NCBI GenBank assembly: GCA_044432865.1
Contig: JAWXUF010000050.1
Span: 1 to 7,496 of the forward strand
Source: JAWXUE01 sp044432865
GTDB lineage: Bacteria; Bacillota_I; Bacilli_A; Acholeplasmatales; Anaeroplasmataceae
Length of the DNA: 7,496 bases
Direction: 5' to 3'
A model generated the notes under the pieces. The model ran no database searches, had not been told where the DNA came from, and saw only the letters and a program-made list of their open reading frames with translations. Below are positions 1-4,955 of the stretch, piece by piece. The position numbers were made by a program, and so were the translations under genes. Position 1 is the stretch's first letter, and each line of letters opens with the position of its first letter.

Positions 1-17
1 TAAGGAGTACGGCAACT

Positions 18-215
18 ATGAAAGGTATTGTAAAATGGTTCGATGCTGAAAAAGGTTTCGGATTTATCACTGTTGATGGTGGTAAAGATGTATTTGTTCA
101 CTTTAGTGCTATTCAAGCAGATGGTTATAAATCATTAGCTGAAGGTGATGCTGTTGAATTCGAAATCAACAGTTCTGATCGCGGTGATCAAGCTACTAAC
201 GTAACTAAAGCATAA
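18..215 (+). CDS. cspA: Cold-shock domain protein (CspA family)
   Basis: This is a 65-residue single cold-shock domain, the usual length for bacterial Csp proteins. Such proteins bind single-stranded RNA and DNA in the cytoplasm and melt RNA secondary structure, acting as RNA chaperones. The diagnostic features are visible: an N-terminal MKGIVKWF strand, RNP1 as KGFGFI at residues 12-17, and RNP2 as VFVHF at residues 25-29, with the aromatic residues that stack on bases. The C-terminal half (EGDAVEFEI, then QATNVTKA) also matches the family. The start is supported by AAGGAG at 2-7, ten bases before the ATG, slightly long but acceptable. The gene stands alone and is closed by a strong terminator six bases after the stop. 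Its promoter and most of its leader lie outside the window, so cold induction cannot be judged. The family call is firm; the choice among csp paralogue names is arbitrary. Confidence 0.97.
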   Translation: MKGIVKWFDAEKGFGFITVDGGKDVFVHFSAIQADGYKSLAEGDAVEFEINSSDRGDQATNVTKA

Positions 216-220
216 TTTTA

Positions 221-253
221 AAAACACTAAAGAGCAATCTTTAGTGTTTTTTT
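221..253 (+). terminator. Intrinsic terminator of the cold-shock gene
   Basis: A perfect 13-bp inverted repeat (221-233 with 238-250) closes on a GCAA tetraloop of the stable GNRA class. The 3' arm runs into an uninterrupted T tract at 247-253. It begins six bases after the csp stop codon and should isolate csp from nifJ. Confidence 0.95.
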
Positions 254-298
254 GTCGTCATTTTTGGAAATATTTAGAAATATCTATATGCAAATATA

Positions 299-328
299 CT
301 TACAAAATTTAGTGTTGTATGGTATAAT
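299..328 (+). promoter_or_regulatory. Upstream nifJ promoter, extended -10
   Basis: A perfect TATAAT at 323-328 is preceded by TGG at 320-322, giving the extended -10 form TGnTATAAT. A weak -35 candidate, CTTACA at 299-304 (four of six consensus bases), lies 18 bp upstream. Transcription would start near 335 and give a leader of roughly 57 bases. It sits in the gap after the csp terminator, so it most likely drives nifJ. Confidence 0.7.
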
Positions 329-340
329 AATTTCATAGAT

Positions 341-349
341 TGTTATAAT
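341..349 (+). promoter_or_regulatory. Downstream nifJ promoter, extended -10
   Basis: TGTTATAAT is a second perfect extended -10, 21 bp downstream of the first. No good -35 lies at 17 bp; TTGTAT at 315-320 is too far away (23 bp). A start near 356 would give a leader of about 36 bases that still contains the Shine-Dalgarno and the leader hairpin. The 10-mer TGTTATAATA recurs at 4911-4920 before the ABC operon. Confidence 0.6.
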
Positions 350-360
350 AAAATTTATAA

Positions 361-391
361 AAGGAGAAGTATTATATTTTATAATACGTGT
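361..391 (+). promoter_or_regulatory. nifJ leader: distant Shine-Dalgarno with intervening hairpin
   Basis: AAGGAG at 361-366 is the only good ribosome binding site, but it lies 25 bases before the ATG at 392. The bases between them form a hairpin: 369-376 pairs with 380-387 (8 bp, TTT loop, a G-C pair at the base). If it folds, only 6 unpaired bases (367-368 and 388-391) separate the Shine-Dalgarno from the ATG, which is normal spacing. The geometry is read directly; that the ribosome uses the folded form is inferred. T4 gene 38 is a known precedent for a start site brought into range by such a hairpin. Confidence 0.6.
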
Positions 392-3300
392 ATGATAATG
401 AAAAAAGAACTTAAATCAATAGATGGGAACTATGCAGCAGCATATGCAGCATACCCTTTTACAGAAGTAGCAGGGATTTATCCTATTACACCGTCATCTC
501 CAATGGCGGAATATACAGAAGAATGGGCAGCAGCAGGTAAGAAAAACTTATTTGGTATGCCTGTTAAAATCGTTGAAATGCAATCAGAAGCTGGAGCAGC
601 TGGTACTGTTCATGGATCTTTACAAGTTGGTGCCCTAACAACAACTTATACTGCATCTCAAGGATTATTATTAAAAATTCCTAATATGTACAAAATGGCT
701 GGTCAAATGTTACCGGCTGTTATTCACGTATCTGCAAGAGCACTTGCAGCACAATCATTAGCAATCTTTGGGGATCACCAAGATGTTATGGCAGTGAGAC
801 AAACAGGTTTTGCTATGCTTGCAACTGGTTCTGTACAAGAAGTAATGGATTTAACTGGTGTTGCGCATTTAGCTGCAATTAAAACAAGTATTCCATTTTT
901 ACATTTCTTTGATGGATTTAGAACATCTCATGAGGTAAATACTGTAGAGATGATTGATTATGATATCTTTGAAAGGTTAGTAGATAAAGAAGCTATTCAA
1001 AACTTTAGAAATAATTCATTAAACTTTAACAATCCTAAAACAAGAGGGACTGCACAAAATGATGATGTATATTTCCAAACAAGAGAATTACAAAATACAT
1101 ATTATGCTGATGTAGCTGATGTTGTTAATGGTTATATGCAAGAAATTTCAAAAGAAGTTAAAAGACCATATGCTCCATTTGTTTATTATGGAGATAAAGA
1201 TGCAACTGATATTATTATTGCTATGGGATCTGTTACAGAAGCAATTGAAGAAGTTGTTGATTTATTAACTAAGCAAGGTAAAAAAATTGGTGTACTTAAA
1301 GTTCATTTATATAGACCATTTAGTGAAAAATATTTCTTTGATGCAATTCCAAAAAGTGTAAAAAGAATTGCTGTATTAGATAGAACTATTGAACAAGGTT
1401 CAGTAGGAGAGCCTTTATACTTAGATGTTAAAGCGTTATTCTATAACAAAGAAAATGCTCCATTAATTATTGGTGGTAGATACGGATTATCTTCTAAAGA
1501 TACAACTCCTGATATGATTAATGCTGTATATGAAAACTTAGCTGGCAAAGCTATGGATAGATTTACAATTGGTATTACTGATGATGTAACTCATAAGTCT
1601 TTAGAAGTTAAAACACATATTGATGTTACTGATAAAACTTGTACTGAATTATTATTCTTTGGATTCGGTTCAGATGGTACAGTAGGTGCTGTAAAAAACA
1701 CTTCAAAAATCATTGGAGATAACACTGATTTATATTCTCAAAGTTATGCTGCATATGATTCTAAAAAATCTGGTGGATCTACAAGATTACATTTACGTTT
1801 CTCAGAAAATCCTATTAAATCAACATATTTAGTAAATAACCCTCATTTCGTTTCATGTTCAATCGATGCTTATTTAGCTAAATTTGATATGATTGATGGA
1901 TTAAGAGATGGTGGTACTTTCTTATTAAATACTGTAACAACTCCTGATCGTATTGAAGAGTTATTACCTAATAGATACAAAAGATTATTAGCAGAAAAAA
2001 ATGCTAAATTATATATTATTGATGCTGTAAACTTAGCAACTAAAATTGGTCTAGGTAGACGTACTAATACTATTATGCAATCTGCATTCTTTAAATTAAA
2101 TGAGCATATCATGCCTTATGATAAAGCACAACAATTAATGAAAGAATATGCACATAAAACTTATATTAAAAAAGGTGAAGCTGTTGTTAACTTAAACTAT
2201 GAAGCAATTGATGCTGGTGGGAACTATTTAGTTCAAGTGGAAGTTAAAGATTCTTGGAAAAACCTTAAAGATGAAAAAGTTGTAATTAATAAAGACTTAC
2301 CTAAATTCGTAAGAGAAATTGCTGAACCTATTAATGCTATTAAGGGAGATTCATTACCTTTATCAGTATTTAAAGATTATCCAGATGGACATATGCCAGT
2401 TAATACTTCACAATATGAAAAACGTGGTATTGCTAATGATGTACCAAAATGGGTAAAAGAAAATTGTATTCAATGTAATCAATGTGTATTCGTATGTCCT
2501 CATGCTTGTATCAGACCATTCTTAGCTACTGAAACAGAAGTTAAAAATGCTCCAGAAGGTACAGAGTTTGTTAAACCTATTGGTAGAGGAATGGAAGAGT
2601 ATCAATATTCTTTAAGTTTATCTCCATTAGATTGTACTGGTTGTGGTGCTTGTGTTAAAGCATGTCCTGCTAAAACAAAAGCATTAGAAATGGGTACTAT
2701 TAATGAGTCATTCGAAAGAAACACTCAATCAATTGCTGATTATTTCTATTCTCAAGTAGAATACAAAGATAAAGTAACTGGTACTGCGAATGTTAAAAAT
2801 ATTGGATTTGCTCAACCTTTATTCGAGTTCAGTGGAGCTTGTGCTGGTTGTGGTGAAACAACTTATATTAAAACTTTAACTCAATTATTTGGAGATCATA
2901 TGATTGTTGCTAATGCAACAGGATGTACATCTATTTATAGTGGTTCATTCCCTTCATCTCCTTATGCTAAAAACAAAGAAGGAAAAGGTCCTGCTTGGGC
3001 TAACTCATTATTCGAAGATAATGCTGAATTTGGATTTGGTATGAGAGTTGCTTTTGAAGCTATGAGAGATCGTATTGAAACAATTTTTGAAAATAATATT
3101 GATAAATTAAATGATTCTGAAAAAGAATTAGTTACAAAATGGATTGAAAATAGAAATAGTTTTGAAGTTACTAAAGAAGTAGCTGAGCAATTAATTCCAT
3201 TATTCAGTAAAAATAAAAATGATTTTGCTAAAGAAATTGTATCATTACAAAATTACTTAGTTAAATCTTCACAATGGGTAATTGGTGGAGATGGTTGGGC

Positions 3301-3934
3301 TTATGATATTGGTTATGGTGGATTAGACCACGTTATAGCTAATAACGAAGATATCAACATTTTAGTAGTAGATACTGAGGTTTATTCTAATACTGGTGGG
3401 CAATCGTCTAAATCAGCAAGAACTGGTTCAATCGCTAAGTTTACTGCTGCTGGGAAACACTCTAAGAAAAAAGATTTAGCTGCTATTGCTATGTCTTATG
3501 GGCATGTTTATGTTGCAACTATTTCTCATGGTGCAAATGCTGCTCAAGTAATTAAAGTATTAAAAGAAGCAGAAGCATATAATGGACCATCTATTGTTAT
3601 TGCTTATTCTCCATGTATTGCACATGGTATTAAAGGTGGATTAGTTAATACTCAATCTCAAGCTAAATTAGCTACAGAATGTGGATATTGGCCAATCTTC
3701 AGATTTAATCCTTTAAATACTTTAGAAGGTAAAAATCCATTCACATTAGATTCTAAAGAACCAGACTTCGATAAATATCAAGACTTCTTATTAACAGAAG
3801 GTAGATATTCACAATTAAGTAAAGTTAATCCTGAACATGCAAATGAATTATTAGAAGGTAATAAAGCAGATGCTATGAGAAAATATAGAATGTATAAACG
3901 TTATGCATCTATGGATTACACTAATGAAATTTAA
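392..3934 (+). CDS. nifJ: Pyruvate:ferredoxin (flavodoxin) oxidoreductase
   Basis: This cytoplasmic enzyme oxidises pyruvate with CoA to acetyl-CoA and CO2, using thiamine diphosphate and three 4Fe-4S clusters to reduce ferredoxin or flavodoxin. At 1180 residues it is a full-length single-chain, homodimeric-type PFOR. In order it shows: the N-terminal pyruvate domain with YPITPSSPMAE (residues 30-40, active-site Thr33), Glu66 in VEMQSEAGA and Arg116 in VSARALAAQS; a GGRYGLSSKDTTP segment near 361-373; a ferredoxin-like domain with CxxCxxCxxxCP motifs at Cys692/695/698/702 and Cys748/751/754/758; and the TPP domain with the proximal-cluster cysteines 817, 820, 845 and 1075, GGDGWAYDIGYGG at 965-977 and VYSNTGGQ at 997-1004. 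No key residue is missing. The ATG at 392 gives the normal family N-terminus (KSIDGN follows); a second ATG at 398 is possible. It has its own promoters. Alanine codons favour GCA in the first ~160 codons and GCT later. Confidence 0.98.
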   Translation: MIMKKELKSIDGNYAAAYAAYPFTEVAGIYPITPSSPMAEYTEEWAAAGKKNLFGMPVKIVEMQSEAGAAGTVHGSLQVGALTTTYTASQGLLLKIPNMYKMAGQMLPAVIHVSARALAAQSLAIFGDHQDVMAVRQTGFAMLATGSVQEVMDLTGVAHLAAIKTSIPFLHFFDGFRTSHEVNTVEMIDYDIFERLVDKEAIQNFRNNSLNFNNPKTRGTAQNDDVYFQTRELQNTYYADVADVVNGYMQEISKEVKRPYAPFVYYGDKDATDIIIAMGSVTEAIEEVVDLLTKQGKKIGVLKVHLYRPFSEKYFFDAIPKSVKRIAVLDRTIEQGSVGEPLYLDVKALFYNKENAPLIIGGRYGLSSKDTTPDMINAVYENLAGKAMDRFTIGITDDVTHKSLEVKTHIDVTDKTCTELLFFGFGSDGTVGAVKNTSKIIGDNTDLYSQSYAAYDSKKSGGSTRLHLRFSENPIKSTYLVNNPHFVSCSIDAYLAKFDMIDGLRDGGTFLLNTVTTPDRIEELLPNRYKRLLAEKNAKLYIIDAVNLATKIGLGRRTNTIMQSAFFKLNEHIMPYDKAQQLMKEYAHKTYIKKGEAVVNLNYEAIDAGGNYLVQVEVKDSWKNLKDEKVVINKDLPKFVREIAEPINAIKGDSLPLSVFKDYPDGHMPVNTSQYEKRGIANDVPKWVKENCIQCNQCVFVCPHACIRPFLATETEVKNAPEGTEFVKPIGRGMEEYQYSLSLSPLDCTGCGACVKACPAKTKALEMGTINESFERNTQSIADYFYSQVEYKDKVTGTANVKNIGFAQPLFEFSGACAGCGETTYIKTLTQLFGDHMIVANATGCTSIYSGSFPSSPYAKNKEGKGPAWANSLFEDNAEFGFGMRVAFEAMRDRIETIFENNIDKLNDSEKELVTKWIENRNSFEVTKEVAEQLIPLFSKNKNDFAKEIVSLQNYLVKSSQWVIGGDGWAYDIGYGGLDHVIANNEDINILVVDTEVYSNTGGQSSKSARTGSIAKFTAAGKHSKKKDLAAIAMSYGHVYVATISHGANAAQVIKVLKEAEAYNGPSIVIAYSPCIAHGIKGGLVNTQSQAKLATECGYWPIFRFNPLNTLEGKNPFTLDSKEPDFDKYQDFLLTEGRYSQLSKVNPEHANELLEGNKADAMRKYRMYKRYASMDYTNEI

Positions 3935-4235
3935 TATTAATAGTAATGAAACTAAGTATATCCTTATACTTAGTTTCGTATTATTTATTTGTTCTTTATT
4001 ATCATTTTTCCCAATTAATAATTTAAATTTTATTTTAGATATTTTTGGATATATGTGTAGATATGGATGTTTAATATTATTTTTCGTTATTTTAAATAAA
4101 GTTATTAAAATAATAAAATTCCAAGTATCTATTAATAAAACAGGTATGTTGTATAGTTCTATGGCATTATATGTCATTGTATATTTCTTATCTTTATTTT
4201 GTATATGTAGTAATGTAATAAGTTTATTTATATAA
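3924..4235 (+). CDS. Small three-helix membrane protein, unrecognised
   Basis: I do not recognise this protein. From the ATG at 3924 it is 103 residues with three hydrophobic segments, at about 11-29, 36-58 and 75-103. A basic linker, KVIKIIKF, follows the second. There are five cysteines (23, 45, 49, 93, 95), and the last helix runs to the C-terminus, as in an integral membrane protein. The start overlaps the last 11 bases of nifJ. An in-frame ATG at 3903 lies deeper inside nifJ and is less likely. Neither has a Shine-Dalgarno, so translation would have to be coupled to termination on nifJ. In favour of a real gene: codon use (TTA, AGA, GGA) resembles the neighbours, and a terminator starts at its stop codon. 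Against: no ribosome binding site, a hairpin in its first codons, and the ease with which AT-rich DNA gives hydrophobic frames. No function is assigned. Confidence 0.5.
   Translation: MKFNINSNETKYILILSFVLFICSLLSFFPINNLNFILDIFGYMCRYGCLILFFVILNKVIKIIKFQVSINKTGMLYSSMALYVIVYFLSLFCICSNVISLFI
3945..3979 (+). terminator. Hairpin after nifJ, probable (weak or conditional) terminator
   Basis: A perfect 13-bp stem (3948-3960 with 3965-3977) has a TCCT loop and is extended by a G-U and an A-U pair at its base. It begins about a dozen bases after the nifJ stop. The downstream sequence is T-rich (3979-3996) but interrupted by A and G, so termination may be incomplete. The hairpin also lies inside the coding sequence of the small membrane ORF that starts at 3924. 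Confidence 0.65.
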
Positions 4236-4261
4236 ATATCTCTTTTATAGAGATATTTTTT
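4234..4261 (+). terminator. Intrinsic terminator after the small membrane ORF
   Basis: A perfect 10-bp stem (4234-4243 with 4249-4258) with a TTTAT loop is followed by Ts through 4261. Its first arm overlaps the stop codon at 4233-4235. It ends any transcription from nifJ through the small ORF. Confidence 0.85.
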
Positions 4262-4263
4262 AT

Positions 4264-4292
4264 TTGTATTTTTATGTGAAATGTTGTATTAT
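4264..4292 (+). promoter_or_regulatory. Probable promoter of the Lys-rich orphan gene
   Basis: TTGTAT at 4264-4269 is a -35 candidate and TATTAT at 4287-4292 a -10 candidate, with an ideal 17-bp spacer. Both are imperfect matches. They lie between the preceding terminator and the ATG at 4328, predicting a start near 4299 and a leader of about 29 bases. Confidence 0.55.
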
Positions 4293-4327
4293 TTTAGTAG
4301 AAAATATATTTAATAAGGAGAAATTTT

Positions 4328-4798
4328 ATGCAAAATCAAATGAGATTTAATAAGTTAAGTGAAAATGTTGAAGTTATCGTATTAATAAAATCTAAAATAT
4401 TATGTGGAGAAAAAATTCAATATAATTCATTCTCAATCTTTAATATATCAAAAGAAGATGCAATGTTTATTGAAGCTTATCTTAAAAAAGTAGAGTTTTT
4501 AAATAGATATAATTATTTAGTAAATCATATGAGAGAATTAGTTATCGATGTTCAAAATAAAATAAAAAATAATAAACAATTAGTAAATGAAAATGAATTA
4601 ATTGTTAAATATGTTTTATATACTACTTATAAAAAAAATAAGTATGATACTATTATGAAAAATAATCCGAAGATAATGGATTCAATTAATAAAAAAATCA
4701 AAAAGAAAAAAGATCTTGATGATAATGAGAAATTTGTATTTGATTATATGTTAGATATACAACAATCAACAGCTGAAGATATTGTATTAAGAGGATAA
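4328..4798 (+). CDS. Lys-rich hypothetical protein with internal repeats
   Basis: I do not recognise this 156-residue protein. It has no signal peptide or membrane segment and looks cytoplasmic, rich in Lys, Asn and Glu. An internal repeat is visible: residues 74-98 (DVQNKIKNNKQL, then ENELIVKYVLY) align without gaps to 119-143 (SINKKIKKKKDL, then NEKFVFDYMLD). Shared positions follow KIK, K, L, Y and L, with hydrophobic matches between. A more diverged third copy may lie at about 20-53 (IKSKI, then EDAMFIEAYL), interrupted by an insertion. Each copy looks like a basic stretch followed by an amphipathic helix. The start is secure: AAGGAG at 4315-4320 lies seven bases before the ATG. It has its own probable promoter and a strong terminator, so it is a single-gene unit. 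The basic repeats could bind nucleic acid or a protein partner, but this is speculation. Confidence 0.85.
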   Translation: MQNQMRFNKLSENVEVIVLIKSKILCGEKIQYNSFSIFNISKEDAMFIEAYLKKVEFLNRYNYLVNHMRELVIDVQNKIKNNKQLVNENELIVKYVLYTTYKKNKYDTIMKNNPKIMDSINKKIKKKKDLDDNEKFVFDYMLDIQQSTAEDIVLRG

Positions 4799-4803
4799 GA
4801 AAT

Positions 4804-4856
4804 AGTGTAATAATTGCACCTATATTTAAAAGGTGTAATTATTACACTTTTATTTT
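4804..4856 (+). terminator. Intrinsic terminator of the Lys-rich gene
   Basis: An 18-bp stem (4804-4821 with 4831-4848) contains a single G-U pair (4816 with 4836). It has a nine-base loop and a T-rich tail at 4848-4856. It starts five bases after the stop codon at 4796-4798. The stem is nearly symmetrical, and the other strand carries a shorter T run, so weaker function in the opposite direction is possible. Confidence 0.9.
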
Positions 4857-4874
4857 AAATATATTATATAAATA

Positions 4875-4894
4875 GGTATAGTTTAACATATACC
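4875..4894 (+). promoter_or_regulatory. Imperfect palindrome, candidate operator of the ABC operon
   Basis: GGTATA at 4875-4880 is mirrored by TATACC at 4889-4894 around a central TTAA. Only the two base pairs flanking the core on each side break the symmetry. It lies just upstream of, and touching, the expected -35 region of the promoter at 4911-4919, where a dimeric repressor or activator could act. No T tract follows, so it is not a terminator. No regulator gene is in view. Confidence 0.4.
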
Positions 4895-4910
4895 ATTTAT
4901 CTACATAATA

Positions 4911-4919
4911 TGTTATAAT
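4911..4919 (+). promoter_or_regulatory. Promoter of the ABC exporter operon, extended -10
   Basis: TGTTATAAT is a perfect extended -10, identical in its 10-base context to the one at 341-350. The -35 position (4891-4896, TACCAT) is poor, which fits an extended -10 promoter or one needing an activator. A start near 4926 gives a leader of about 30 bases. Confidence 0.65.
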
Positions 4920-4955
4920 ACAAAGTTAAAGAGATAAAAAGAGAGAAGGGGTAAA

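Noticed and set aside
1870..2112. 80-codon open frame on the - strand within nifJ
   Set aside because: It lies wholly inside a firm coding region in antisense, and its product resembles no known family.
3903..3923. Earlier ATG (3903) as start of the small membrane ORF
   Set aside because: It sits 32 bases inside nifJ without a ribosome binding site. The ATG at 3924 leaves a shorter overlap and a more plausible coupled start, though neither is proven.
3851..4177. 108-codon hydrophobic open frame on the - strand spanning the nifJ end
   Set aside because: No Shine-Dalgarno lies before its start; it overlaps real nifJ codons and mirrors the + strand hydrophobic frame, as expected of a shadow.
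4804..4848. Long inverted repeat as a transposon end or miniature element
   Set aside because: It directly follows a stop codon, has a T-rich tail and a small loop, and lacks target-site duplications; a terminator explains it fully.
4857..4874. TATA-rich run as a possible origin or repeat element
   Set aside because: It is short low-complexity AT sequence in a promoter gap, with no DnaA boxes or iterons nearby.
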